From Bacillota bacterium (GTDB taxonomy: Bacteria; Bacillota; Clostridia; Lachnospirales; Lachnospiraceae), in contig JAEZKL010000174.1 of NCBI GenBank assembly GCA_023415475.1, positions 62,001 to 126,000 of the forward strand: 64,000 nt of DNA, in the 5' to 3' direction. Of this stretch, positions 43,952 through 51,972 are shown one piece after another (within the stretch, counting starts at the first letter, position 1; each line of letters starts with the position of its first letter). The notes beneath the pieces are model-generated. The model did not search any database. It worked only from the letters and a program-made list of their open reading frames with translations, and was not told the DNA's origin. Made by a program: the position numbers and the translations under genes.

Positions 43952-45214
43952 ATGCGAATGCTTGTGAAAAATGGTGTAGTAAGGGAAAATGGGCTTGATC
44001 ATACAATCGCTTTAATGATGGAAGGATATCTGTATATCAAAAATCGGACAGGTGGGTATCAGAGTAACCTTTTTGTAACCCATCTTCTTGGGGAAAAGGT
44101 CATCTGCATGACCGGAGCTAAGGCGGCTAAGGTATTCTACAATTCAGAATGGTTCACAAGAAAAGGAGCTGCTCCAAAGCGAATACAGAAGACCTTACTT
44201 GGTGAGAATGCAATTCAAGGGATGAACGGAAATGCTCATTTCCATAGAAAACAGCTTTTCCTTTCCTTGATGACTGTGGAATCTCAACAACAGCTCGCAG
44301 AGTTAGTCAGGAACAAGCTGGAAGCAGCCATCGGCATATGGAGGAGCAAAGATCAGATTATTCTTTTTGATGAGATAAAAACAATCCTGTGTGCATCCGC
44401 ATGTAAATGGGCAGGCGTACCTTTAAAGCAATCAGAGCTTCTTGGCAGAGCAGAGGATTTCAGTGCGATGGTGGATGGCTTTGGTGCCGTTGGTCCCCGC
44501 CATTATAAAGGGCGAAGTGCCAGGACCAGAACTGAGAAATGGATTAGCGGAATGATTGAAGCGGTTCGAAGCGGTCGCTTAAAGGCTGCCGAAGGTACTG
44601 CTCTTCATAAAATAGCATTTCATCACGATCCGGATAGTTTTCTCATGAATACCCATATGGCTGCCATCGAGTTAATTAATGTACTTCGTCCTATTGTGGC
44701 TGTTTCTACCTATATTACCTTTGCAGCCCTTGCATTGCATAAGCATCCGGAGTGTAGAGAGAAGCTTAAGGGCCAAGACCCTGACTACCTCGAGATGTTT
44801 GCACAGGAGGTACGACGCTTTTATCCCTTCACCCCCTTTGTAGGAGCCAGAGTGCGCAAGGATTTCATCTGGAATGAGTGCTATTTCGAAAAAGACACAT
44901 TGGTACTACTGGATGTGTACGGAATAAACCATGATCCTTTGGTATGGAAGCAGCCCTATGAATTTATACCGGAGCGCTTCCGGAATCAACAGGGAGGCTT
45001 ATACGATTTCATCCCTCAGGGTGGCGGCGATGCGTCGAAAACCCACCGTTGTCCGGGAGAAGGAATTACAGTAGATATCATGAAGACAGCAGTCGATTTT
45101 CTGGTAAACCGGATCGACTACCATGTTCCCAGGCAGGTTCTAAGCTACCCATTGAACCGAATACCAACATTACCCGAAAGCGGCTTTATTATGACGAATA
45201 TAAAGCTTCAGTAA
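43952..45214 (+). CDS. CYP152-family cytochrome P450 fatty-acid peroxygenase
   Basis: This 420-residue P450 has the heme ligand C367 in KTHRCPGEG, ExxR as EVRR (286-289), and R246-P247 in INVLRPIVAV, the Arg-Pro pair that replaces the usual acid-alcohol pair in CYP152 enzymes and holds the fatty-acid carboxylate. Such enzymes use H2O2 directly to hydroxylate fatty acids at the alpha or beta carbon without a reductase. This suits an anaerobe as a peroxide-consuming reaction; a similar enzyme is known from Clostridium acetobutylicum. It is a single gene diverging from the GH43 pseudogene. Start chosen at ATG 43952; GTG 43946 and ATG 43958 are possible. Confidence 0.9.
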   Translation: MRMLVKNGVVRENGLDHTIALMMEGYLYIKNRTGGYQSNLFVTHLLGEKVICMTGAKAAKVFYNSEWFTRKGAAPKRIQKTLLGENAIQGMNGNAHFHRKQLFLSLMTVESQQQLAELVRNKLEAAIGIWRSKDQIILFDEIKTILCASACKWAGVPLKQSELLGRAEDFSAMVDGFGAVGPRHYKGRSARTRTEKWISGMIEAVRSGRLKAAEGTALHKIAFHHDPDSFLMNTHMAAIELINVLRPIVAVSTYITFAALALHKHPECREKLKGQDPDYLEMFAQEVRRFYPFTPFVGARVRKDFIWNECYFEKDTLVLLDVYGINHDPLVWKQPYEFIPERFRNQQGGLYDFIPQGGGDASKTHRCPGEGITVDIMKTAVDFLVNRIDYHVPRQVLSYPLNRIPTLPESGFIMTNIKLQ

Positions 45215-45307
45215 AATACTTAATCAAATAGCGATTAAAGCTAATCTACTGCAGGATGATCTTTTTCCCAGACTGCACCCAGTTGAGCCAGTAATATTAT
45301 TTATTAG

Positions 45308-45350
45308 TAAAAGGGTGCTTGAAACCTATAAGATTTCAAGCACCTTCTTT
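45308..45350 (+). terminator. Terminator after the P450 gene
   Basis: AAGGGTGCTTGAAA and TTTCAAGCACCTT (45311-45346) form a 12-base-pair stem followed by CTTT. The gap from here to 45640 is very AT-rich. A short minus-strand frame at 45453-45545 looks like a gene fragment but matches nothing I recognise. Confidence 0.8.
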
Positions 45351-45646
45351 ATGATATACGTTTATAACCATTTTAAAAAATTAGTTTATATAATTCAAAA
45401 AAACTTGTAGGTTTTAACTCAGATTTTTCTCTTTCATTTTTATAATTTCTTTTTATTTTATTGCCATCTTCTCTAAATTATCTTTATCTAATCTATAAGC
45501 TTTTATATCTGGTTCTTTTGCTAATTTTATAATAAATGATAAGCTTTAATCCAACTTAATTAATATGTATTTGTATTGACACAATCAGAAATAATTTATA
45601 CCATAAAATTATGATAGTATTATGATAACATATTGATAAAGGAGCG

Positions 45647-45996
45647 ATTATAAGACCTGTATCAGATTTACGAAATAAATTTCCGGAAATAGAAAGTGTT
45701 GTTCGTGAATATGGGATTTGACTGAGATAACAGATTATATCTCCTATCATGTAAAAAAATCCCCAATCAGCCTATCTTTTAGCAGATGAGATTGAAAAAG
45801 CTATAAGGGAAAGACTGGCATGCCCAGAGGGTTATGAACCATATCCTTCGGCTAAGGACAGAAAGCATCCATATTACCGTATATATATATATATAACTTT
45901 ATATTTTACTATGTTGTAATTGCTGATGATGATAAAGAATTCAAAATAATGGAAGTCGGGCGTATCCTATATAGTAAAAGGAACAAAAGAAAATTA
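45647..45996 (+). pseudogene. Decayed Phd-like antitoxin / RelE-ParE-like toxin module
   Basis: After AAGGAG the frame reads IRPVSDLRNKFPEIESVVREYG, the N-terminus of Phd/YefM-type antitoxins, but the start is ATT and a stop follows at once. Directly after, in shifted frames, come pieces of a RelE/ParE-type toxin: TEITDYISYHVKKSP, AYLLADEIEKAIRERL, KDRKHPYYRIY, then FIFYYVVIADDDKEF and VGRILYSKRNKRKL. The last break falls on a TA-dinucleotide run (about 45882-45895), a classic slippage site. The antitoxin C-terminus and toxin N-terminus seem deleted, fusing the two remnants. Confidence 0.75.
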
Positions 45997-46086
45997 GTAT
46001 ATATATGGCTCTCAAGGAGTAGGTTAGGTAGCTGTGAACAAACGATCTTACAATACAATGATAAATGTTTATGGGAGGATTAATAC

Positions 46087-46821
46087 ATGAATGGAAATAT
46101 TAATATTCAAGGTTATCTTAATACTGTAAATGCTCCATGGGGAAAATTGTTTTATAGGTTGGTATGGCACAACATAGAATGCGAAGGTAAAAAAGTTCTT
46201 GATTTCGGAAGTGGTTTCGGGATTACTGCTGACTATCTAGCAAAGAATAATGATGTGACAGCCATTGAACCTAACGAGGAAATGCTTAAACATCGATTTT
46301 GTTATAACGAATATAAGCAAATTGTAGGTGGGATAGAGCAGTTAGCAAAAATGCCAAATCAGTCCTATGATATGATTATATGCCACAATGTTCTGGAATA
46401 TCTGGATAATAGAATAGAGTTGCTTCGTGAATTTAGCCGTGTGCTAAAACCCAATGGCTTTGTATCAATTGTTAAGCACAATAAAGCTGGGAAAATAATG
46501 CATAAAGCAGTGTTCGATTATAAAATCAACGAGGCACTAGAATTGGTTAATAACGGAAAAGCCATATCTGAAAACTTTGGAATAATAAACGAATATGATA
46601 ATTGTGAATTAGAACAGTTTTGTAAAGGATCTTTTGAAATAAGCAAAATTTACGGTGTTCGAACTTTTTTTGCTCTGCAAAGAAATGAACTTAAAATGGA
46701 ACCTGATTGGATTTCTAACATGTATCATCTTGAATGTTCAACTGAAGAGATACCTGAATTTAGAGATATTTCGTATTTTCACCATATTATTCTAAAGCAC
46801 ACAATACAAAATTACAGTTAA
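46087..46821 (+). CDS. Class I SAM-dependent methyltransferase
   Basis: This 244-residue protein has the methyltransferase motif I VLDFGSGFGITADYL, the acidic loop AIEPNEEML, the post-motif region YDMIICHNVLEYL and RVLKPNGFVSIV. It belongs to the broad Methyltransf_11/25 type; the substrate is not evident. A GGAGG site precedes the ATG. It lies between the decayed toxin-antitoxin module and a flavoprotein, without a clear operon partner. The region 45900-46900 is more AT-rich than its neighbours, which may indicate acquired DNA. Confidence 0.8.
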   Translation: MNGNINIQGYLNTVNAPWGKLFYRLVWHNIECEGKKVLDFGSGFGITADYLAKNNDVTAIEPNEEMLKHRFCYNEYKQIVGGIEQLAKMPNQSYDMIICHNVLEYLDNRIELLREFSRVLKPNGFVSIVKHNKAGKIMHKAVFDYKINEALELVNNGKAISENFGIINEYDNCELEQFCKGSFEISKIYGVRTFFALQRNELKMEPDWISNMYHLECSTEEIPEFRDISYFHHIILKHTIQNYS

Positions 46822-46931
46822 TAAAGATTACTATTTTAAATGATGTAATATGTAAAGAGTATTATATTATCAAACATGTCACACTGTTGTCGCGTTTGCT
46901 GTGTAATGATTGAAATAAAAAGGAGTTCATT

Positions 46932-47603
46932 ATGAAAAAGGAAATTTCTATTAGTAAAAGACCAGAGAGATTTACTGAGCAATACCTGGAAGCCTGCGGC
47001 AATATGTCATGGTATGATTTTGTGACAGCCATCCCGTCGTTGGTATTCGTCGTTACAGGATGGAAATCGAACGGTAAGGAAAACGCCTGTCTACAATCTT
47101 GGTCTACTTTTGCGGGAAGCGGAGCTGACAACTTCATCTGTATCATGGGAAAAGTCGATAAAGGCGGACATATGTATCAATCATTGAAAGAAACGAAGGG
47201 GTGTGTGTTAAATTTCCCTTCAAATGATATTTATGACCGCTGTATTAAAACGATTGGTAATAATCAGTTTGAAACAGATGAAATCACCGCATCCGGCTTA
47301 ACGGCGGAGAAAGCCTCAAAGGTCAACGCGCCGCGAATCAAAGAGTGTTTTTTGAATATCGAATGTGATTTTTTATGGGAACATGAGCTTTTCGAGGGAA
47401 GCCAAGAAGTGGCGGTTGCATTGAAAGCCGTTAACATTTGCATGGATAGCGAACGCTACGACCAAAGCAAATTCGGTAGATACGGAAAGAGCGGCTATTT
47501 GTTTCAAGTTGACCAACCTACCAATCCAGAAACAGGTGAAACAACACCTTTCGGGCCCGGAATATTGGAGCAAGGTAATCCAATTCCTTGGATTACAAAA
47601 TAA
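46932..47603 (+). CDS. Flavin reductase-like FMN-binding protein
   Basis: This 223-residue protein resembles the flavin reductase/flavoredoxin family (WYDFVTAIPSLVFVVTGWKSNGKENACLQSWSTFAG, broken by the normal loops, and KGCVLNFPSNDIYDRC). Members bind FMN in a split barrel and move electrons between NAD(P)H, ferredoxin or small substrates. The physiological partner is unknown. AAGGAG precedes the ATG, and a terminator follows the stop closely, so it is probably monocistronic. Confidence 0.8.
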   Translation: MKKEISISKRPERFTEQYLEACGNMSWYDFVTAIPSLVFVVTGWKSNGKENACLQSWSTFAGSGADNFICIMGKVDKGGHMYQSLKETKGCVLNFPSNDIYDRCIKTIGNNQFETDEITASGLTAEKASKVNAPRIKECFLNIECDFLWEHELFEGSQEVAVALKAVNICMDSERYDQSKFGRYGKSGYLFQVDQPTNPETGETTPFGPGILEQGNPIPWITK

Positions 47604-47633
47604 GCATTTTCTACATATTTAATATCAATACCG

Positions 47634-47673
47634 AATCCTAACCCCACTAAATTCTGTGGGGTTAGGATTTTTA
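47634..47673 (+). terminator. Terminator after the flavin reductase-like gene
   Basis: AATCCTAACCCCAC (47634-47647) pairs with GTGGGGTTAGGATT (47656-47669) and is followed by TTT. It is a strong GC-rich stem in AT-rich surroundings. Confidence 0.9.
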
Positions 47674-47891
47674 GAAAAACGTAGATACTAAGTGTAACTC
47701 AATTATGAAGAGATTGATGGCTGTGCCTACTATTGATAAAGTTGCCAATAGACTAATAACTGAAAAAAGTAATTTATATTTTACTAATTTCAACGTTATC
47801 GTATATCACATCTAATAAATTCCACTCCACATTGGCATAATAACTAAATAAATGTTTTGATTAATAATATGCAATGATAAGGAGTGCGTCT

Positions 47892-49940
47892 ATGAATACA
47901 ACCGAACATGTAACAAATAAAGGGCAAGGTACAACCAGAATACCAAATAAACTAATCGACGAAAAATCGCCATACTTACTACAACACGCCTACAATCCCG
48001 TCAAATGGTACCCTTGGGGACCGGAAGCTTTCGAGCTTGCTAAAAGAGAAAATAAACCAATTTTTCTAAGTATCGGCTATTCCACCTGTCATTGGTGCCA
48101 TGTTATGGCGCACGAGTCCTTTGAGGATGATGAGGTAGCAGACCTCTTGAACGAATCCTTTGTATGTATTAAGGTTGACAAGGAGGAGCGTCCGGATATC
48201 GACACGGTGTATATGACAATCTGTCAGGCTACAACGGGTCACGGAGGCTGGCCATTAACCATTCTGATGACCCCTTACCAAAAGCCCTTCTATGCTGCGA
48301 CCTATATCCCGAAGCACACCCAGTATGGAATCCTCGGTCTCACGGAGCTATTGGATCAGATTGCAGTGAAATGGGCGAAGAATCCTGCTTCGATGCTACG
48401 TACCGGGGATCAGATCGCTGATATCATGAAGCATGAATTTGAAGCCTCCTCGGATAGTGCAAAGGTTACTAAGGACTTGATTGATCTGGCAGTAACCCAG
48501 TTTAGTCAGAGCTTTGATCATGATTATGGCGGTTTCGGCAATGAACCCAAATTCCCCACACCCCATAACCTGATGTTTTTACTCCGGTATGCCAAGCTGG
48601 AGTCCGATGAGAAAGCACTGTTTATGGTTGAAAATACTCTGATGCATATGTATCGCGGCGGTATCTATGACCATATCGGCTATGGCTTCTCCAGGTACTC
48701 TACCGATGCCAGATGGCTGGTCCCGCATTTTGAGAAGATGCTTTACGACAATGCCATGCTGGCAATCACCTATACAGAAGCTTATCAGCATACGAAGAAC
48801 CCCATCTATAAGGCGGTAGCTGAACAAATTCTTGAATATGTCCGCAGGGAAATGACCGATAAGGAAGGCGGCTTTTACTGCGCACAGGATGCAGACAGTG
48901 AAGGTGTAGAAGGAAAATATTATGTCTTTACTCCGGAGGAGGTTACCTCTGTTCTGGGTAATGATGATGGCTCCTTCTTCTGCGAATACTTTAACATCAC
49001 GAAGGAAGGAAACTTTGAAGGAGCATCCATTCCGAATCTGATCAAATCCCATGAGCTAAAGCCGGATAACGAGCGAGTACAGCGTGTATGCAAGCAGATG
49101 TATACCTATCGCTTAAATCGAACCCAGCTTCATAAGGATGATAAGATACTAACCTCCTGGAATGCCCTGATGATTACGGCTTATGCCACCGCTGCCAGAG
49201 TATTTCAGAAGGAGGAATATGCCGATGTTGCGGCGCAGGCTACAGAATTTATTAATACCAGGCTGACCGATGAAGCCGGCAGACTCTATGTGCGCTTCCG
49301 TGAGGGCAACGCAGCCCATTATGGACTAATCGATGATTACGCCTTCTATTGCATGGCACTATGCTCCCTATATGAGGTAACCTTCGAAATCAAGTATATT
49401 AAACGTGCTCTAAGGCTGGCCGAGGATATGCTGGAGCTCTTCTGGGATGATAAATACGGCGGCTTCTTCCTGAATGCCTCCGACTCAGAGACGTTGATTT
49501 ATCGTCCAAAGGAGGTATACGACGGGGCTATTCCCTCCGGCAACTCCGTAGCAGGTTATGTCCTGATGCGGCTTGCCCACCTGACCACTAATCCAAAGAT
49601 GATGGAATATGCCAGGAAGCAGCTTCGCTTTCTGGCAGGCCAGGTAAAGGATTATCCTGCCGGACACAGCTTCTCTCTGATCGCCTTTCTTGGTGAACTA
49701 TATCCTTCAAAGGAAATTATCTGCATTGCAGATGAGAAGGAAGAATATCAGGAACTAAAGGATTATCTCTCGGAGCATTTTGAGCCAAATACCGTAGTTC
49801 TAATGAGATCCGAAAAAAATTCCCAGGAAGTATTACGAACCGCCAGCTATGTCGTCGATTACCAGAAAATCAATGACAAGACTACCTACTATGTGTGCGA
49901 GAATCACAGCTGCCTCTCTCCGACCAATTCATTAGCTTAA
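47892..49940 (+). CDS. Thioredoxin-fold DUF255 protein (YyaL/SSP411-like)
   Basis: This 682-residue protein has an N-terminal DUF255 thioredoxin-like domain (NPVKWYPWGPEAFELAKRENKPI, broken by no gap; STCHWCHVMAHESFED with a CHWC motif near residue 70) and a C-terminal (alpha/alpha)6 barrel resembling glycosidase/epimerase folds (about 250-600; GGIYDHIGYGFSRYS, WLVPHFEKMLYDNAM, ILTSWNALMITAYA). The function of the family is not established; a redox or sugar-modifying role has been suggested. ATG chosen at 47892, seven bases after AAGGAG. Confidence 0.85.
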   Translation: MNTTEHVTNKGQGTTRIPNKLIDEKSPYLLQHAYNPVKWYPWGPEAFELAKRENKPIFLSIGYSTCHWCHVMAHESFEDDEVADLLNESFVCIKVDKEERPDIDTVYMTICQATTGHGGWPLTILMTPYQKPFYAATYIPKHTQYGILGLTELLDQIAVKWAKNPASMLRTGDQIADIMKHEFEASSDSAKVTKDLIDLAVTQFSQSFDHDYGGFGNEPKFPTPHNLMFLLRYAKLESDEKALFMVENTLMHMYRGGIYDHIGYGFSRYSTDARWLVPHFEKMLYDNAMLAITYTEAYQHTKNPIYKAVAEQILEYVRREMTDKEGGFYCAQDADSEGVEGKYYVFTPEEVTSVLGNDDGSFFCEYFNITKEGNFEGASIPNLIKSHELKPDNERVQRVCKQMYTYRLNRTQLHKDDKILTSWNALMITAYATAARVFQKEEYADVAAQATEFINTRLTDEAGRLYVRFREGNAAHYGLIDDYAFYCMALCSLYEVTFEIKYIKRALRLAEDMLELFWDDKYGGFFLNASDSETLIYRPKEVYDGAIPSGNSVAGYVLMRLAHLTTNPKMMEYARKQLRFLAGQVKDYPAGHSFSLIAFLGELYPSKEIICIADEKEEYQELKDYLSEHFEPNTVVLMRSEKNSQEVLRTASYVVDYQKINDKTTYYVCENHSCLSPTNSLA

Positions 49941-49947
49941 TTAAGAC

Positions 49948-49976
49948 TTGACAAATATATCAGTCTGATATATAGT
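49948..49976 (+). promoter_or_regulatory. padR-glycosyltransferase promoter with first palindromic operator
   Basis: TTGACA (49948-49953) and TATAGT (49971-49976) are spaced by 17 bases, and the spacer holds the palindrome ATATATCAG-t-CTGATATAT (49955-49973). The operator lies exactly between the two promoter boxes, so a bound PadR would block RNA polymerase. Confidence 0.8.
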
Positions 49977-49990
49977 TGCATTATAAAAAC

Positions 49991-50007
49991 TATATCAGAC
50001 TGATATA
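49991..50007 (+). promoter_or_regulatory. Second palindromic operator before padR
   Basis: TATATCAG-a-CTGATATA repeats the operator core, centred 35 bases downstream of the first, just after the likely transcription start. Two sites at this distance suggest cooperative binding of two PadR dimers. Confidence 0.75.
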
Positions 50008-50026
50008 TTCTTTATGGAGGTGTTTA

Positions 50027-50572
50027 ATGGCTACTACAAATAAATCAAGATATGCTATACTCGGCGTACTCTGTATCAAACCGGGCTCAGGTTATGATAT
50101 TAAGAAATTCTGTGATAAGACCATTTCTCATTTCTGGAATGAGAACTTTGGACATATCTATCCTGTTCTGAAACAGTTAGAGAAGGAGGGGCTGATTGAA
50201 GCAGAGAACTCCATGGAGCAGGACAGAAAAAAGCTTTACCATGTTACGGAGCAAGGCCGTGAGGCCTTTTATGACTGGCTGCTTCAAGCGGTGGAGGTAA
50301 CACCGCCTCGTTCGGAGTTATTACTAAAGCTTTCCTTTGGGAATTATATTCCAAATAACAGAGTAATAGAGATGCTTCAGGAATTAAAGGAACGGTATAG
50401 CCGTAACCTGATGTTATATAAGGAGATGGAAGCCTCTTATATAACAAACGAAGCCGCACGACAGGATAGTGCATATCCTTACTGGTTATCGTCATTACGC
50501 TATGGTATTGTCACAGCAGAAGCGACCTTGCTATGGTGCGAGGATACCATAAGTCTTCTACAGAAAGCTTAA
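50027..50572 (+). CDS. PadR-family transcriptional regulator
   Basis: This 181-residue regulator has the PadR winged helix (SRYAILGVLCIKPGSGYDIK, NFGHIYPVLKQLEKEGLI, YHVTEQGREAFYDWL) and a C-terminal Vir-type helical dimerisation region (about 90-180). PadR proteins repress stress or detoxification genes and release DNA on binding small ligands. Twin operators over its own promoter indicate autorepression, and the glycosyltransferase 82 bases downstream is the likely controlled function. ATG 50027 follows GGAGG by six bases. Confidence 0.9.
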   Translation: MATTNKSRYAILGVLCIKPGSGYDIKKFCDKTISHFWNENFGHIYPVLKQLEKEGLIEAENSMEQDRKKLYHVTEQGREAFYDWLLQAVEVTPPRSELLLKLSFGNYIPNNRVIEMLQELKERYSRNLMLYKEMEASYITNEAARQDSAYPYWLSSLRYGIVTAEATLLWCEDTISLLQKA

Positions 50573-50654
50573 GAATATAATCCAGACAAGAAATGTCAAT
50601 TTATAATCTCAAAATATATGATATTTTTTAAGCTAAAAAAGGGGGGGTAATTCA

Positions 50655-51830
50655 ATGTCACGTATTCTATTTATTAACGGTAATCTACATGGACATATCA
50701 ATCCTACGCTGCCGATTGTTAAGGAATTGGTACGACGTGGAGATGAGGTCTATTATTTCTCCAGCTTAGCTTTTCAGTCGAAAATCGAAGCTGCCGGGGC
50801 TGTTTTCCTTGATTACGGGGAAGAGCTCGAGCATTTTGTACATACCTTCCATCCTCACGGTAACCATCCTTTTTATACACTGATAGAATCTATGCTGGGT
50901 TTTGACCGAACCGTAGTTCCTATTGTATTGAGAAAGACTAAGCACTTGCAATTTGACCTTCTGGTCCATGATATTATGTTTGGAGGAGGCACATTCCTTG
51001 CAAAGCAATTGAAGCTGCCTGCGATTGCTTCCTGCTCATCCTTCCTGTTTGAGAAGCCTCCTCTGCCTCCCCATATGCTGGAACCCGGCTTTCATCCTCA
51101 GCTTGACCTTGTGCTGAAGGAGCTGGAAGAGGCGTCTATGGAATGGTGGTTGGCTTCTCTTACGATTGAAGATATTTTCTGCAAGAAAGAAGCTAATAAT
51201 CTTATCTATACCTCCAAGCTGTTTCATCCTCAGGGTGACAGCTATGATGCCTCCTACCGCTTTGTCGGTCCTAGTATTGCGGATCGCAATGAGATATTGG
51301 ACCTACCCATTGATTGCTCGGAAGGCAGTAAACTGATCTATATCACTCTGGGTACCATATTAAATAACAATATTGATTTCTATAATCAATGTATTGATGC
51401 ATTTCGTAACACGGATTATCAGGTTGTATTATCAATCGGCAGTAAAACAGAGGTTTCCTCCTTACAGCCACTTCCGGAGAATATCATAGCAAGAAATTAT
51501 GTCCCCCAGCTGGAGCTGTTAAAGCATGCCCAGCTTATGATCAGCCATGGCGGTCTCAATAGTGTCAGTGAGTCGTTATACTTCGGTGTTCCGGTCATTG
51601 CGATTCCCTTAGCCAATGATCAACCGGCTGTAGCAAAGCGACTCCAGGAGCTCGGCGCCGGACTCTCAATAAAGCTTGAGGATATCACTCCTGAGAGCCT
51701 CAGATATCATGCAGATACTATACTATCAGCACCAAGCTATTATGAGCAGTGCAAGCAGCTTTCCATCTCCTTCCGGGAGGCAGGCGGCTATGCAAAGGCT
51801 GCAGATTATATTCATGGGATGATCAAATAA
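50655..51830 (+). CDS. GT1-family (macrolide/UDP-type) glycosyltransferase
   Basis: This 391-residue enzyme is a GT-B fold glycosyltransferase of the MGT/UGT type: HGHINPTLPIVKELVRRGDEVYYFSS at the start, the linker GPSIADRNEI near 210, and the C-terminal sugar-nucleotide-binding block NYVPQLELLKHAQLMISHGGLNSVSESL, split here by normal residues, with the conserved HGGxNS. Relatives glycosylate macrolides, flavonoids or lipids and often serve in self-protection. With a PadR repressor upstream, ligand-induced detoxification by glycosylation is the natural reading, though unproven. Confidence 0.87.
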   Translation: MSRILFINGNLHGHINPTLPIVKELVRRGDEVYYFSSLAFQSKIEAAGAVFLDYGEELEHFVHTFHPHGNHPFYTLIESMLGFDRTVVPIVLRKTKHLQFDLLVHDIMFGGGTFLAKQLKLPAIASCSSFLFEKPPLPPHMLEPGFHPQLDLVLKELEEASMEWWLASLTIEDIFCKKEANNLIYTSKLFHPQGDSYDASYRFVGPSIADRNEILDLPIDCSEGSKLIYITLGTILNNNIDFYNQCIDAFRNTDYQVVLSIGSKTEVSSLQPLPENIIARNYVPQLELLKHAQLMISHGGLNSVSESLYFGVPVIAIPLANDQPAVAKRLQELGAGLSIKLEDITPESLRYHADTILSAPSYYEQCKQLSISFREAGGYAKAADYIHGMIK

Positions 51831-51848
51831 ATAACTTCGAAACAGAAT

Positions 51849-51887
51849 CAGGCATATGTGACACCTTAATAGGTACCCATATGCCTG
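51849..51887. terminator. Hairpin between convergent glycosyltransferase and uxuB genes
   Basis: CAGGCATATG (51849-51858) is exactly complementary to CATATGCCTG (51878-51887). The T-run is weak on both strands, so this is a probable, not certain, terminator. Confidence 0.5.
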
Positions 51888-51972
51888 TATGTTATAGGAC
51901 GAATGAACTTCTGTCAGATTTACTTTTATTCAACAGGTTTCACAAAACATATGCAAAGCCGACATTTTTTTA

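Noticed and set aside
45453..45545. Minus-strand fragment ending in a Lys-rich tail
   Set aside because: The roughly 30 codons look protein-like but have no start, no ribosome site and no family match; too short to call a pseudogene.
47706..47816. 36-codon frame before the DUF255 gene
   Set aside because: It has an ATG but no ribosome site and no recognisable similarity; chance is more likely.
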